Shown: positions 29,999 through 40,620, numbered from the stretch's first letter. The stretch is DNA of 64,000 nucleotides from Burkholderia pyrrocinia (GCF_003330765.1 NZ_CP024902.1:682001-746000), one strand, 5' to 3'. Notes: generated by a model from the sequence alone, not told the origin. Made by a program: numbers and translations.

Positions 29999-31186
29999 TC
30001 AGTTGCGCTGGCCGAACATCATCTGGCGAGCGATCGCTTTCTTGAGGGGCGGCACGAATTCGAGCGCGGTGAGCGCGGCGCCGCGCAGCAGCGGGAGTGG
30101 GCCCGAGTCGATCGTAAACAGCCGCGCAAGCGTGTCGGTCGCGCCGATCGTGAAGCGCCGGTCGAGCGCGCGGCGCGCGTTGAAGGTGGCGAGCGCGGTC
30201 GCGTCGAAGCCTTGCGCGGACAGTGTATCGACGAGCGTATGCGCATCGCGCAGCCCGAGGTTGAGCCCCTGGCCCGCGACGGGGTGCAGTGTTTGGGCGG
30301 CATTGCCGACGATCGCGACGCGGCCGCTGACGAGCGTCTGCGCGGCGTTCAGGCCGAGCGGGAACGACGCGCGGCCCGCGATCGCGACGAAGTGGCCCAT
30401 GCGTTCGCCGAACGCGCTGCCGAGCTCGCGCAGAAACGCGTCGTCGGGCAGCGCCGCGCGCCGCGCCGCGTCGTCGGGCGTGCAGCACCAGACGAGCGCG
30501 TAGTCGGCCTGGCGCGGCCCGCCGAGCGGCAGCAGCGCGAGCGGACCTTCGTGCGTGAAGCGTTCCCATGCGACATTCGGGCGGGGCGCCGATACCGTGA
30601 CCGTGCCGACGAGCGCGGTCTGCCCGTAGTCGCGGCGATGCTTGCCGGCGTCGGCCTGCTGTTCGTGGAACAGCCCGCCTTCGGCATTGATGACGATGCG
30701 CGCGCGCAGCGTGCGCTCGCCTGGCGGGCCGTCGAGCGTCAGCGTGACGCCGTCGGCGTCCTGTTGCGGCGTGCGCGCGCTGGTCGACGTGAGCCAGTCG
30801 ACGCGCGTGCCGCGCACGGCGCCCGCGAGCGCCTGCACGAGCGAGCCGTAGCGCACGACATAGCCGAGCGCGGCGAGGTCGTGCTCGTCGCGGTCGATCA
30901 GCGTGCGGCCGAAATGGCCGCGCTGCGATACGTGGATATGTTCGATCGGGGTCGCGTCGGCGGGCCACGCGAGCGTGTCGAGCAGTACGTGGCTGCCATG
31001 CGAGACGGCGATCGCGCGCGGGTCGTTCGCGCTCGCGGCCGGTTCGCGCGCGTCGATCAACGCGATCGATGCATGCTGCGTGGCGCTGCGGCGCGCGAGC
31101 CAGCCGGCGAGCGCGAGCCCGACGGGGCCCGCACCGACGATGGCGAGGTCGTAGTCCGGCGTGGCCGGGGAGGAAGCGGTCGTCAT
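29999..31186 (-). CDS. UbiH/UbiF/VisC/COQ6-family FAD hydroxylase
   Basis: A 395-residue flavoprotein monooxygenase of the group that hydroxylates the ubiquinone ring. The FAD motif GAGPVG is at residues 18-23, the DPRAIAVSHGS block is the family signature, and RVAIVGNAAQTLHPVAGQGLNLGLRD is the second FAD motif. Which ring position it modifies cannot be told from the sequence. It lies between dusB and pepP on the same strand; pepP-ubiH-visC clustering is known in enterobacteria, which supports a ubiquinone role. Confidence 0.88.
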   Translation of the reverse strand: MTTASSPATPDYDLAIVGAGPVGLALAGWLARRSATQHASIALIDAREPAASANDPRAIAVSHGSHVLLDTLAWPADATPIEHIHVSQRGHFGRTLIDRDEHDLAALGYVVRYGSLVQALAGAVRGTRVDWLTSTSARTPQQDADGVTLTLDGPPGERTLRARIVINAEGGLFHEQQADAGKHRRDYGQTALVGTVTVSAPRPNVAWERFTHEGPLALLPLGGPRQADYALVWCCTPDDAARRAALPDDAFLRELGSAFGERMGHFVAIAGRASFPLGLNAAQTLVSGRVAIVGNAAQTLHPVAGQGLNLGLRDAHTLVDTLSAQGFDATALATFNARRALDRRFTIGATDTLARLFTIDSGPLPLLRGAALTALEFVPPLKKAIARQMMFGQRN

Positions 31187-31237
31187 CTTGATTCGTGAAA
31201 CGGAGGTAACGGTTGACGGCGGCGCATGGCGGGCCGG

Positions 31238-32623
31238 TTACGCACCCGCGCGCATCAGCGCTTCGATCTCGATTGCCGCGACGGGCACGCCGCGCGTGAT
31301 CAGTTCGCAGCCCTGCTCGCGCACGATCGCGTCGTCCTCGATGCGGATGCCGATGTTCCAGTATTCGGGCGGCACGTCGTCGGCTGCCCGCACATACAGG
31401 CCGGGCTCGACCGTCAGCGTCATGCCGGGCTTCAGCGTGCGCCACGGCAGCGTGCCGTTGCCGTCGCGCTCGGCGAGCCGCTCGCGGTAGTCGCCGCAAT
31501 CGTGCACGTCCATCCCGATCCAGTGGCCCGTGCGGTGCATGTAGAAGCGCGTGTACGCGCGCTCGGCGATCACGTCGTCGACGTTCGAGAAGCGCGTTTT
31601 CGGGATGATGCCGGTGTCGAGCAGCCCCTGCGCGAGCACGCGCACGGCCGCATCGTGCGGCGCCTCGAACGGCACGCCCGCGCGCGTCGCGTCGATCGCG
31701 GCCTGCTGCGCGGCGAGCACGATGTCGTACAGCGTGCGCTGCGCGGGCGAAAAACGCCCGCTGGCCGGGAACGTGCGCGTGATGTCCGACGCGTAGCCGT
31801 CGAGTTCGCACGCGGCGTCGATCAGGATCAGGTCGCCGTCCTGCGCGACTGCGTTGCCGGCCGGGTAGTGCAGCACGCACGCGTTCGCGCCGGCCGCGAC
31901 GATCGAGCCGTACGCGGGCGCCTGCGCGCCGTGCTTGCGGAACACATACAGCAGCTCGGCCTCGAGTTCGTATTCGCGGATGCCGGGGCGGCACACCTGC
32001 ATCGCGCGGCGGTGCGCGAGCGCGGAGATGTGCGCGGCGCGCATCATGATCGCGAGTTCGTGCTCGTCCTTCACGAGCCGCATGTCGTCGAGCAGCGGCG
32101 TGAGGTCGAGCAGCGCGTCCGGCGCGGCGACGCCCGTGCGCGCCAACGCGCGCACCGCGTCGATCCAGCCCGCGAGCTGGCGGTCGAAGTCGGCCGATGC
32201 GCCGAACCGGTAGTGCACGGTGCCCGCGTCGGCGAGCAGGCGCGGCATCTCGGTGTCGATCACGTCGACCGCGAACGCCGCGTCGAAACCGAACGCGTCG
32301 CGCGCGGCTTCGGGCCCGTAGTGGAAGCCTTCCCAGATCTCGCGGTCGGCATTCTTGCCGCGACAGAACAGGATCGACTCCGGCGCGCCGTGCGGTGCGG
32401 CCGCATTCAGCACGAGCACGGCATCCGGCTCGGTGAAGCCCGTCAGGTAATGGAAGTAGCTGTCGTGCCGGTACGGGTAGGCCGTATCGCGGTTGCGCAG
32501 CAGTTCCGGCGCGGTGGTGACGATGGCGACGCCGCCGCCCGCGGCGCGCAGTGCGGCAAGCACGCGTTCACGGCGCTGGCGGTAGACGTCGACGGCGATG
32601 GCGGTATCGAGGGGCGCATTCAT
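31238..32623 (-). CDS. pepP: Xaa-Pro aminopeptidase P
   Basis: A 461-residue dinuclear metallopeptidase that removes N-terminal residues before proline. It has an N-terminal AMP_N domain (RRERVLAALRAAGGGVAIV ... YPYRHDSYFHYLTGF) and a pita-bread catalytic domain with metal ligands in LIDAACELDGYASDITRTF, HRTGHWIGMDVHD, LTVEPGLY and IRIEDD. Length is near E. coli PepP (441). ATG at 32623 was chosen because the upstream open frame lacks similarity. Confidence 0.95.
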   Translation of the reverse strand: MNAPLDTAIAVDVYRQRRERVLAALRAAGGGVAIVTTAPELLRNRDTAYPYRHDSYFHYLTGFTEPDAVLVLNAAAPHGAPESILFCRGKNADREIWEGFHYGPEAARDAFGFDAAFAVDVIDTEMPRLLADAGTVHYRFGASADFDRQLAGWIDAVRALARTGVAAPDALLDLTPLLDDMRLVKDEHELAIMMRAAHISALAHRRAMQVCRPGIREYELEAELLYVFRKHGAQAPAYGSIVAAGANACVLHYPAGNAVAQDGDLILIDAACELDGYASDITRTFPASGRFSPAQRTLYDIVLAAQQAAIDATRAGVPFEAPHDAAVRVLAQGLLDTGIIPKTRFSNVDDVIAERAYTRFYMHRTGHWIGMDVHDCGDYRERLAERDGNGTLPWRTLKPGMTLTVEPGLYVRAADDVPPEYWNIGIRIEDDAIVREQGCELITRGVPVAAIEIEALMRAGA

Positions 32624-32774
32624 CGGGCAATTGTAGCGCCGCCGGCCGCCGCGCGTGAGAGGGCGGCGGCAAGCCGCGCCGGAAGGGCCGCACGGCGGTT
32701 GTTGCAAACCATCCACAGGCCGGACGGCCGATTTTCTACCCGGCCGCGCCTGCCGGTTATGATCGGCGACAACG

Positions 32775-32780
32775 TATACT
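32775..32780 (+). promoter_or_regulatory. -10 box upstream of the GST gene
   Basis: TATACT lies 28 bases before the preferred start of the glutathione S-transferase gene; a weak TGCCGG is 18 bases further upstream. The assignment rests mainly on the -10 element. Confidence 0.4.
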
Positions 32781-32808
32781 CTCGGTGGTTCCCTTAAAAA
32801 GGCAGATG

Positions 32809-33420
32809 ATGAAATTAATCGGTTCGCTCGGCAGCCCGTACGTCCGCAAGGCGCGGATCGTGCTTGCTGAAAAGAAGATCGACTATAAGCTGGAGCTCGA
32901 GAACGTGTGGAGCCCGGATACGAACATTCATGCGTCAAATCCGCTCGGCAAGGTGCCGTGTCTCGTGATGGAAGATGGCGCCGCGGTGTTCGATTCCCGC
33001 GTGATCTGCGAATACGTCGATACGCTGTCGCCGGTCGGCAAGCTGATCCCGCCTTCGGGCCGCGAGCGCGTCGAGGTGCGCTGCTGGGAAGCGTTGTGCG
33101 ACGGCGTGCTCGACGCGTCGGTCGCGATCCGTCTCGAACACACGCTGCGCGACGAAGCGCAGCGCAGCGCGAGCTGGATCGCACGCCAGCAGCGCAAGAT
33201 CGACGATGGCCTCGTCGCGATGTCGCAGGGCCTCGGTAGCAAGACGTGGTGTGTCGGTAATCATTACACGCTCGCCGACATCGCACTCGGCTGCACGCTC
33301 GGCTATCTCGACTTCCGGATGCCCGAACTCAACTGGCGCGAGCACCATCCGAACCTCGACAAGCATTTCGTGAAGCTGGCGCAGCGGCAACCGTTCGCCG
33401 ATACGCTGCCGCAGGGCTGA
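32809..33420 (+). CDS. Glutathione S-transferase (YibF-like)
   Basis: A 203-residue protein with an N-terminal thioredoxin-fold domain (MKLIGSLGSPYVRKARIVLAEK, with the glutathione-site segment NPLGKVPCLV then VFDSRVICEYVD) and an all-helical C-terminal domain. S8 in the SPYVRK motif is the likely glutathione-activating residue. It resembles E. coli YibF rather than detoxifying GSTs, so the natural substrate is unknown. Adjacent ATG codons at 32806 and 32809 both fit; the second is better spaced from AAAAAGG. Confidence 0.9.
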   Translation: MKLIGSLGSPYVRKARIVLAEKKIDYKLELENVWSPDTNIHASNPLGKVPCLVMEDGAAVFDSRVICEYVDTLSPVGKLIPPSGRERVEVRCWEALCDGVLDASVAIRLEHTLRDEAQRSASWIARQQRKIDDGLVAMSQGLGSKTWCVGNHYTLADIALGCTLGYLDFRMPELNWREHHPNLDKHFVKLAQRQPFADTLPQG

Positions 33421-33450
33421 GTCGCAACCGCCCGCGTCAATCCGCAGACG

Positions 33451-33483
33451 AAAGAAAAGCGCCCGGAGAGGCGCTTTTCTTTT
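33451..33483. terminator. Bidirectional terminator between the GST and the GltS-like gene
   Basis: AAAGAAAAGCGCC/GGCGCTTTTCTTT around a 6-base loop lies between convergent genes. Confidence 0.87.
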
Positions 33484-33516
33484 GCGGGGCCGCCCGGCGA
33501 AGGGCGGCGCACTGCG

Positions 33517-35136
33517 TCATTCGATCGACGCGTACACGGCCTCGCCGAGCGTGAACGAATCGCTGCGCGCAATCGGCCACCACTTGTCGTACAGCGTAAA
33601 GCCGCAATGGTTGCCGTCGAGCAGCGCGCCGGGCTTCAGGTACTTCAGCAACTGCGACATCAGCCGGACCTCGTGCGGCGCGATGCGCTGCACGATGTGA
33701 TGCGCGCGCAGCTCCGACGGATGCGACAGGCCGGCCGCCTGCACGAGCTCCTGCAGCGCGTGCAGCGTATTGCGGTGGAAGTTGTACACGCGGTCGGCCT
33801 TGTCGGGCACGACGAGCGCGCGCTGGCGTACCGGGTCCTGCGTCGCGACGCCGGTCGGGCAGCGGCCCGTGTGGCAGGTCTGCGCCTGGATGCAGCCGAC
33901 CGCGAACATGAAGCCGCGCGCCGAGTTCACCCAGTCCGCGCCGATCGCGAGCGTGCGCGCGACGTCGAACGCGGTGATGATCTTGCCGCTTGCGCCGAGC
34001 TTCACGCGATCGCGCACGCCGATCCCGACGAGCGTGTTGTGCACGAGCAGCAGCCCTTCCTGCAGCGGCACGCCCACATGATCGGTGAATTCGAGCGGCG
34101 CCGCGCCGGTGCCGCCTTCCGCGCCGTCGACGACGATGAAGTCCGGCACGATGCCCGTCTCGACCATCGCCTTCGCGATCCCGAAGAATTCCCAAGGATG
34201 GCCGACGCACAGCTTGAAGCCGGTCGGCTTGCCGCCCGACAGCGTGCGCAGCCGTTCGACGAATTCGAGCAGCCCGCGCGGTGTCGAGAATTCCGAGTGC
34301 GTCGCGGGCGAGATGCAGTCCTTGCCCATCGGCACGCCGCGCGTCTCGGCGATCTCCGGCGTGATCTTCGCGGCCGGCAGCACGCCGCCGTGGCCGGGTT
34401 TCGCGCCCTGCGACAGCTTGATCTCGATCAGCTTGACCTGCGGATCGGCGGCCTGCTTCGCGAACTTGTCGGGGTTGAACGTGCCGTCGTCGTTGCGGCA
34501 GCCGAAGTAGCCCGACGCGATTTCCCAGATGATGTCGCCGCCGTTCTCGCGGTGGTACTTCGACAGCGAGCCTTCGCCGGTGTCGTGCGCGAAACCGCCT
34601 TTCTTTGCGCCGAGGTTCAGCGAACGGATCGCGTTCGCGGACAGCGAGCCGAAGCTCATCGCCGAGATGTTGAAGATCGAAATGTCGTACGGCAGCGCGC
34701 GATTCGCCCCGACGCGGATGCGGAAATCGTGGTTCGGCAGCTTCGTCGGCGCGAGCGAGTGGCTGATCCATTCGTGCGCGACGGCCTTCACGTTCAGCTC
34801 GGTGCCGTACGGGCGATTGTCGGCGACGTTCTTCGCGCGCTGGTAGACGAGGCTGCGCTGCGCGCGCGAGAACGGTTTCTCGTCGGTGTCGTCCTCGACG
34901 AAGTACTGGCGGATCTCGGGACGGATGAACTCGAACAGGAAGCGGAAGTGACCCCAGAGCGGGTAGTTGCGCAGGATCGCGTGACGGTCCTGCTTCAGGT
35001 CGTATACGCCGAGCGCGACCAGGGCGACGGGGATGACGATCCACAGCCAGGAGAGTGTGTGGATTGACGCGAGCGCGGCCGTCGCGACGAGCAGCAGGAC
35101 AGCACACCACATCGCCAGATAGCGTCGTGAAAGCAT
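33517..35136 (-). CDS. Membrane-anchored FMN-binding glutamate-synthase-like protein
   Basis: A 539-residue protein. Two hydrophobic helices (about residues 8-24 and 28-46) precede a domain matching the central/FMN part of the glutamate synthase large subunit: ISAMSFGSLSANAIRSLNLGA, EGSLSKYH, KPGHGGVLPAAKI, VVDGAEGGTGAAP and the cluster-binding spacing C-x5-C-x4-C in GCIQAQTCHTGRCPTGVA. The N-terminal glutaminase domain is absent, so it cannot use glutamine alone. Similar stand-alone proteins are annotated as FMN-binding glutamate synthase family and their reaction is unknown. ATG at 35136 is chosen, as the upstream frame lacks similarity. No partner GltD gene is nearby. Confidence 0.85.
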   Translation of the reverse strand: MLSRRYLAMWCAVLLLVATAALASIHTLSWLWIVIPVALVALGVYDLKQDRHAILRNYPLWGHFRFLFEFIRPEIRQYFVEDDTDEKPFSRAQRSLVYQRAKNVADNRPYGTELNVKAVAHEWISHSLAPTKLPNHDFRIRVGANRALPYDISIFNISAMSFGSLSANAIRSLNLGAKKGGFAHDTGEGSLSKYHRENGGDIIWEIASGYFGCRNDDGTFNPDKFAKQAADPQVKLIEIKLSQGAKPGHGGVLPAAKITPEIAETRGVPMGKDCISPATHSEFSTPRGLLEFVERLRTLSGGKPTGFKLCVGHPWEFFGIAKAMVETGIVPDFIVVDGAEGGTGAAPLEFTDHVGVPLQEGLLLVHNTLVGIGVRDRVKLGASGKIITAFDVARTLAIGADWVNSARGFMFAVGCIQAQTCHTGRCPTGVATQDPVRQRALVVPDKADRVYNFHRNTLHALQELVQAAGLSHPSELRAHHIVQRIAPHEVRLMSQLLKYLKPGALLDGNHCGFTLYDKWWPIARSDSFTLGEAVYASIE

Positions 35137-35254
35137 GGGGACTCCGTAAGATTCTTGAAATGCCGCCATGCGTACGCTGCGCGGCGGCGCGCCGCCCGCG
35201 GCGGAATCGTGTTCCGCCGGGCGCGGCGTGCCGCAAGTCTAAACCGAATATGGG

Positions 35255-36394
35255 TCAGCGTGCGTCGGCAAGCGCCGGCGCGTGGCCCTCCGCGGGCGCC
35301 GCCTGGCCGGTTGCCGCGGACTCGATGATGCCGCCGCCGAGGCAGATCTCGCCGTCGTACAGCACGGCCGACTGGCCGGGCGTGACGGCCCACTGCGCGT
35401 CGTCGAACGCGAGCGAGAAGCGCTCGCCGTCGGCACGTGCGAACGTGCATGCCGCATCGGCCTGCCGGTAGCGCGTCTTCGCGCCGGACGCGAAGCCTTC
35501 GGCCGGCGGTTCGCCGGCAACCCAGCTCACGTTGCCGGCGACGAGCTGCCGCGACAGCAGCCACGGATGATCGTGGCCCTGCACGACGTATAGCGTGTTC
35601 GACGCGATGTCCTTCGCGGCGACGAACCACGGTTCGCCGCTGCCGTCCTTGCTGCCGCCGAGTCCGATGCCCTTGCGCTGGCCGAACGTATAGAACGCGA
35701 GGCCGATGTGCTCGCCGACGACCTTGCCGTCGGGCGTCTTCATCGGGCCGGGTTTCGTCGGAAGGTAGCGGTTCAGGAAATCGCGGAACGGCCGTTCGCC
35801 GATGAAGCAGATGCCCGTCGAATCCTTTTTCTTCGCGTTCGGCAGCCCGATCTGCGCGGCGATCTCGCGCACTTTGGTCTTCGGGATCTCGCCGAGCGGG
35901 AACATCGTCTTCGACAGTTGCGCCTGGTTCAGCCGGTGCAGGAAGTACGACTGGTCTTTCGTATGATCGAAGGCCTTCAGCAGTTCGAAACGCCCGTCGC
36001 GCTCGCGCACGCGCGCATAGTGGCCGGTCGCGATCATTTCCGCGTCGAGCGACATCGCGTGATCGAGGAACGCCTTGAACTTGATCTCCGCGTTGCACAG
36101 CACGTCGGGGTTCGGCGTGCGGCCGGCCGAGTATTCGCGCAGGAATTCGGCGAACACGCGGTCCTTGTATTCCGCCGCGAAGTTGACGGCTTCCACGTCG
36201 ATGCCAATCAGGTCGGCCACCGACACGACGTCGATCCAGTCCTGGCGCGTCGAGCAGTATTCGCCGTCGTCGTCGTCTTCCCAGTTCTTCATGAACAGGC
36301 CGACCACGTCGTACCCTTGTTCCTTCAGCAGCCACGCGGTCACCGACGAATCGACGCCGCCCGACATGCCCACCACTACCCGGCGCTTGCTCAT
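35255..36394 (-). CDS. mnmA: tRNA-specific 2-thiouridylase MnmA
   Basis: A 379-residue enzyme that places the 2-thio group on the wobble uridine of Lys, Glu and Gln tRNAs. The PP-loop SGGVDS is at residues 11-16; the catalytic cysteines are in [12 protein letters not shown] and in [12 protein letters not shown]. Length is near E. coli MnmA (368). The start overlaps the Nudix gene stop by 4 bases (ATGA), so the two are coupled. Confidence 0.96.
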   Translation of the reverse strand: MSKRRVVVGMSGGVDSSVTAWLLKEQGYDVVGLFMKNWEDDDDGEYCSTRQDWIDVVSVADLIGIDVEAVNFAAEYKDRVFAEFLREYSAGRTPNPDVLCNAEIKFKAFLDHAMSLDAEMIATGHYARVRERDGRFELLKAFDHTKDQSYFLHRLNQAQLSKTMFPLGEIPKTKVREIAAQIGLPNAKKKDSTGICFIGERPFRDFLNRYLPTKPGPMKTPDGKVVGEHIGLAFYTFGQRKGIGLGGSKDGSGEPWFVAAKDIASNTLYVVQGHDHPWLLSRQLVAGNVSWVAGEPPAEGFASGAKTRYRQADAACTFARADGERFSLAFDDAQWAVTPGQSAVLYDGEICLGGGIIESAATGQAAPAEGHAPALADAR

Positions 36395-36900
36395 TTGTTG
36401 ACCGCCTGACGTTCGAATGCTTCGGGACGCGGCGCGACCGAATGCGTGTGCACGAAATCGAGCGGAATGCGCCGCCCGGCGAGGTAGTCGTCGACGCAGC
36501 GCATCACCGCGGGCGAGCGGTGGCGCTCGCTGCACGCGCGCAGTTCGCCGGCCGTCATCCACAGCGTGCGGACGATGCCGTCGTCGAGTGCGTGGCCCGC
36601 TACCGGCTCGCCGGCCGTGCCGCAGAACGTGAAGCGCAGGTAGGTCGCGCCGGCGGTGCCGGGGCGGTCGTAGTGCGCGAGATAGACGCCGACGAGCGCG
36701 TCGGGCGTGAACGGGTGCGCGGTTTCCTCGAGCGTCTCGCGGATCACGGCGTCGGCCAGCGTCTCGCCGGCTTCGAGATGGCCTGCCGGCTGGTTGATGC
36801 GCAGGCCCGCCGAGGTTTCTTCCTCGATCACGAGAAAGCGGCCGGCGTGCTCGACAAGCGCCGCGACCGTCACATGCGGGGTCCAGATTTCGGGTTTCAT
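36391..36900 (-). CDS. Nudix hydrolase (NudJ-like)
   Basis: A 169-residue pyrophosphohydrolase. The Nudix box runs from about residue 40 to 62 ([20 protein letters not shown]), with the RE and EE metal ligands in place. The start [22 protein letters not shown] resembles NudJ (phosphatase/thiamine pyrophosphate hydrolase group), and in E. coli nudJ is also beside mnmA. The ATG overlaps nothing upstream; its stop overlaps the mnmA ATG. Confidence 0.9.
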   Translation of the reverse strand: MKPEIWTPHVTVAALVEHAGRFLVIEEETSAGLRINQPAGHLEAGETLADAVIRETLEETAHPFTPDALVGVYLAHYDRPGTAGATYLRFTFCGTAGEPVAGHALDDGIVRTLWMTAGELRACSERHRSPAVMRCVDDYLAGRRIPLDFVHTHSVAPRPEAFERQAVNK

Positions 36901-37179
36901 GGTTCGGCATTTTACCGGTTGCGCCCGAACGCTGCCCGGCATCTGGTTAGACGAATCCGACCCTCGCCAATCGTCCGTCTCGCCGATGCGCGATGACGCG
37001 GGCCGGGCTAATGTCGCAATCTCGCACGATCGTGCGCAAAGTGCTGGCGCGGCCATCGCTTTCGGTTAAAGTGCAGCGTGAACGCCGTTGCCCGTGAGCC
37101 GGTAAGTCAGCCTGTCCGGCTCGTTGTGCAGTAGAAATCGCAAGAAAAGAAATACTGACAATGACTGGAGGAACTGAAG

Positions 37180-38319
37180 ATGCATATTGGAGTGCCTGCT
37201 GAAACGCGGGCCAACGAGGCGCGTGTGGCTGCGACGCCGGAAACCGTGAAGAAATACGCGGCTGCCGGCCATCGCGTCAGTATCGCGAAAGGGGCCGGCA
37301 TCGCAGCCAGTTATCCCGACGAGGCCTATGCGGCCGCCGGTGCCGAATTGACCGACCAGTCGGCTGCTTTTGATGCCGACATCGTGCTGAAGGTCCAGGC
37401 ACCCACCGACACCGAACTGCCATCGCTCAAGCGCGGCTCCGTGCTGGTCGGCATGCTCGAGCCGTTCAACGGCGAGCAGGCGGCGACACTCGCCGCGGCC
37501 GGCGTGACCGGCTTCGCGCTCGAGGCCGCGCCGCGCACCACGCGCGCGCAGAGTCTCGACGTGCTGTCGTCGCAGGCGAACATCGCGGGCTACAAGGCCG
37601 TGCTGGTCGCTGCGGCGCTGTATCCGCGCTTCTTTCCGATGCTGATGACGGCCGCCGGCACCGTGAAGGCGGCGCGCGTGCTGATCCTCGGCGCGGGCGT
37701 CGCGGGGCTGCAGGCGATCGCGACCGCGAAGCGGCTGGGCGCGGTGATCGAGGCCTCCGACGTGCGGCCGGCCGTGAAGGAGCAGATCGAGTCGCTCGGC
37801 GCGAAATTCCTCGACGTCCCGTTCGAAACCGACGAAGAGCGCGATGCCGCGCAGGGTGTCGGCGGCTATGCGCGCCCGATGCCGCCGTCGTGGCTCGGCC
37901 GCCAGGCCGCGCTCGTGCACGAGCGCGCGAAGCAGGCCGACATCGTGATCACCACCGCGCTGATTCCCGGACGCCCGGCGCCGACGCTGATCTCGGTCGA
38001 AACTGCGCAGTCGATGAAGCCGGGCTCGGTGCTCGTCGATCTCGCGGCCGGCCGTGGCCCGGAATTCGACGGCAGGAAGAGCGGCAACTGCCCGTTGACG
38101 GTCGCCGACCAGGTGATCGTGCACAACGGCGTGACGATCGCCGGCTACACGAACCTGGCGGCGATGGTCGCGTCGGACGCGTCGGCGCTGTACGCGCGCA
38201 ACCTGCTCGACTTCATGAAGCTGATCGTCACGAAGGAAGGCACGCTGAACATCGACCTGACCGACGACATCGTCGCCGCGACACTGCTGTGCCGCGACGG
38301 CGAAGTCACGCGCAAATAA
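37180..38319 (+). CDS. pntAA: NAD(P) transhydrogenase subunit alpha 1 (NAD-binding domain I)
   Basis: A 379-residue peripheral subunit that binds NAD(H) in the proton-driven transhydrogenase, which makes NADPH from NADH using the proton gradient. It resembles alanine dehydrogenase in fold: [20 protein letters not shown] at the start, [22 protein letters not shown] as nucleotide site, and the mobile-loop region with [19 protein letters not shown] precedes the ATG. It is the first gene of a three-gene pnt operon, the split form in contrast to the two-gene E. coli system. Confidence 0.96.
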   Translation: MHIGVPAETRANEARVAATPETVKKYAAAGHRVSIAKGAGIAASYPDEAYAAAGAELTDQSAAFDADIVLKVQAPTDTELPSLKRGSVLVGMLEPFNGEQAATLAAAGVTGFALEAAPRTTRAQSLDVLSSQANIAGYKAVLVAAALYPRFFPMLMTAAGTVKAARVLILGAGVAGLQAIATAKRLGAVIEASDVRPAVKEQIESLGAKFLDVPFETDEERDAAQGVGGYARPMPPSWLGRQAALVHERAKQADIVITTALIPGRPAPTLISVETAQSMKPGSVLVDLAAGRGPEFDGRKSGNCPLTVADQVIVHNGVTIAGYTNLAAMVASDASALYARNLLDFMKLIVTKEGTLNIDLTDDIVAATLLCRDGEVTRK

Positions 38320-38330
38320 CGGAGGAGACC

Positions 38331-38648
38331 ATGGAAGTCATCAATCACACGGTGATCAACGTGATCATCTTCGTGCTGGCGGTGTACGTCGGCTACCACG
38401 TCGTCTGGAACGTCACGCCGGCGCTGCATACGCCGCTGATGGCCGTGACCAACGCAATCTCGGCGATCGTGATCGTCGGCGCGATGCTGGCGGCGGCGCT
38501 CACCGTCGGCGTGACCGGCAAGTTCTTCGGCACGCTCGCCGTCGCGCTTGCGGCCGTCAACGTGTTCGGCGGCTTTCTCGTGACGAGGCGAATGCTCGAG
38601 ATGTTCCGCAAGAAGGAGCCGAAGGCGGCGAAGGGGGGCGCGCGATGA
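38331..38648 (+). CDS. pntAB: NAD(P) transhydrogenase subunit alpha 2 (membrane part)
   Basis: A 105-residue inner-membrane subunit with three hydrophobic helices, corresponding to the C-terminal membrane part of E. coli Pnt[26 protein letters not shown] is the conserved signature. GGAGGAG lies just before the ATG, 11 bases after pntAA. Its stop overlaps the pntB start (ATGA). Confidence 0.95.
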   Translation: MEVINHTVINVIIFVLAVYVGYHVVWNVTPALHTPLMAVTNAISAIVIVGAMLAAALTVGVTGKFFGTLAVALAAVNVFGGFLVTRRMLEMFRKKEPKAAKGGAR

Positions 38649-40099
38649 GCATCAACATCGTTACGCTGCTGTACCTCGTCGCATCGGTGTGCTTCATCCA
38701 GGCGCTCAAGGGGTTGTCTAACCCGAAGAGCGCGCGGCGCGGCAACCTGTTCGGGATGGTCGGGATGGCCATCGCGATCCTCACGACGGTCGCGCTGATC
38801 GTCAAGCAGGCGGCCTGGCTCGGCGCGAACCTGCCGCTCGGCATCGCGCTGGTGCTCGGCGCGCTGATCGTCGGCGGTGGTGTCGGTGCCTTCGTCGCTG
38901 CGCGCGTCGAGATGACGAAGATGCCGGAACTCGTCGCGGCGATGCATTCGCTGATCGGTCTCGCGGCCGTGTGCATCGCGTACGCGGTGGTGTCGGAGCC
39001 GGAAGCGTTCGGGCTCGTGCCGCAGGACGCCGTCGCGGCGAACTTCATTCCGTACGGCAATCGCGTCGAGCTGTTCATCGGCACGTTCGTCGGCGCGATC
39101 ACGTTCTCCGGTTCGGTGATCGCGTTCGGCAAGCTGTCGGGCAAGTACAAGTTCCGGCTGTTCCAGGGCGCGCCGGTCGTGTATGCGGGCCAGCACCTGA
39201 TCAACCTGATGCTCGCGATCGCGATGCTCGGCTTCGGCATCCTGTTCGTCGTCACGCAGGCGTGGCTGCCGTTCATCATCATGACGGCGATCGCGTTCGT
39301 GCTCGGCGTGCTGATCATCATCCCGATCGGCGGCGCGGACATGCCGGTGGTCGTGTCGATGCTGAACTCGTACTCGGGGTGGGCGGCAGCAGGCATCGGC
39401 TTCTCGCTGAACAACGCGATGTTGATCATCGCAGGCTCCCTGGTCGGCTCGTCGGGTGCGATCCTGTCGTACATCATGTGCCATGCGATGAACCGCTCGT
39501 TCTTCAACGTGATCCTCGGCGGCTTCGGCGGTGAAGCGGTGGCCGGCGGCGCGGCGGGCGCGCAGGAGCAGCGCCCGGTGAAGTCGGGTTCGGCCGACGA
39601 TGCGGCGTTCATGCTCGGCAATGCGGAATCGGTCGTGATCGTGCCGGGCTATGGCCTCGCCGTCGCCCGTGCGCAGCACGCGCTGAAGGAACTGACCGAC
39701 AAGCTGATCGAGAAGGGCATCGACGTGCGCTACGCGATCCACCCGGTCGCGGGGCGGATGCCGGGCCACATGAACGTGCTGCTCGCGGAAGCGGAAGTGC
39801 CGTACGAGATCGTGCTCGAGATGGAGGACATCAACGGCGAGTTCGGCCAGGTCGACGTGGTGCTGGTGCTCGGCGCGAACGACGTGGTGAACCCGGCCGC
39901 GAAGAACGATCCGAAATCGCCGATCGCGGGGATGCCGATCATCGAGGCGTACAAGGCGCGCACCGTGATCGTCAACAAGCGCTCGATGGCGGCCGGCTAC
40001 GCGGGCCTCGACAACGACCTGTTCTACATGGACAAGACGATGATGGTGTTCGGCGATGCGAAGAAGGTCATCGAGGAGATGGTGAAGGCGGTCGATTAA
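38645..40099 (+). CDS. pntB: NAD(P) transhydrogenase subunit beta
   Basis: A 484-residue subunit with about nine N-terminal membrane helices (proton channel) and a C-terminal NADP-binding domain III ([57 protein letters not shown]). Length is near E. coli PntB (462). The ATG overlaps the pntAB stop. A strong terminator follows. Confidence 0.97.
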   Translation: MSINIVTLLYLVASVCFIQALKGLSNPKSARRGNLFGMVGMAIAILTTVALIVKQAAWLGANLPLGIALVLGALIVGGGVGAFVAARVEMTKMPELVAAMHSLIGLAAVCIAYAVVSEPEAFGLVPQDAVAANFIPYGNRVELFIGTFVGAITFSGSVIAFGKLSGKYKFRLFQGAPVVYAGQHLINLMLAIAMLGFGILFVVTQAWLPFIIMTAIAFVLGVLIIIPIGGADMPVVVSMLNSYSGWAAAGIGFSLNNAMLIIAGSLVGSSGAILSYIMCHAMNRSFFNVILGGFGGEAVAGGAAGAQEQRPVKSGSADDAAFMLGNAESVVIVPGYGLAVARAQHALKELTDKLIEKGIDVRYAIHPVAGRMPGHMNVLLAEAEVPYEIVLEMEDINGEFGQVDVVLVLGANDVVNPAAKNDPKSPIAGMPIIEAYKARTVIVNKRSMAAGYAGLDNDLFYMDKTMMVFGDAKKVIEEMVKAVD

Positions 40100-40152
40100 C
40101 GCCCGCACCGGCAACGCGGCTGCCCGCTTCGATTCACGGGCGGCCCGACCCG

Positions 40153-40187
40153 AAAAGCCCGACCGGCGCAAGCTGGTCGGGCTTTTT
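40153..40187 (+). terminator. Terminator of the pnt operon
   Basis: Stem AAAAGCCCGACC/GGTCGGGCTTTT and a fifth T. It abuts the end of the truncated LysR frame on the other strand. Confidence 0.88.
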
Positions 40188-40620
40188 CATGGCGCGACGA
40201 TGTTCGCGATGCACGCGGCGATCGTGTCCCGCACGCGCACGATCGCCGGATCGCGCTGCGTGCTCGTGCGCCAGCCGATTTCCACCGGATAGCGCGGCAG
40301 GTCGACCGGGCACGCGAGCGCGCGCAGCGGCGTCGATTGCGCGATCGCGCGCGCCGCGTGCGCGGGAATCGTCGCCACCGCGTCGGAGCTGGCGAGCAGG
40401 TACGGCAACGCGGCGAAATGCGCGGTCGACGCAGCGACGCGCCGCTTGTGGCCGAGCGCGGCCAGCGCCTCGTCGACGATCCCGATCACGCCACCCGACG
40501 ACACGAGCAGATGGTCGCGCCGCAGGAAATCGGCGAGCGTGAGCGTGCGCGGCGGCCGCGCGCGGGCGGCCGGATCGATCAGGCACGCATAGCCGCCCGT
40601 CGCGACCGCGCGGCGGCCCG
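40187..40620 (-). pseudogene. C-terminal remnant of a LysR-family regulator
   Basis: About 140 codons in one frame encode the second half of a LysR effector domain: YACLIDPAARARPPRTLTLA, then DHLLVSSGGVIGIVDEALAA, AASTAHFAALPYLLASSDAV and the closing WR. The N-terminal helix-turn-helix and the first half of the effector domain are missing. No ATG or ribosome site starts this frame; it simply runs back into the YafY gene in another frame, with the join somewhere around 40610-40660, directly after the YafY stop. It looks like the stump left by a deletion or replacement. Codon usage is still native, so the event may be recent. Confidence 0.72.

Noticed and set aside
40187..40620. Remnant frame as a complete small regulator gene
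   Set aside because: It lacks a start codon and ribosome site and has no DNA-binding domain; it corresponds only to half of a LysR effector domain.
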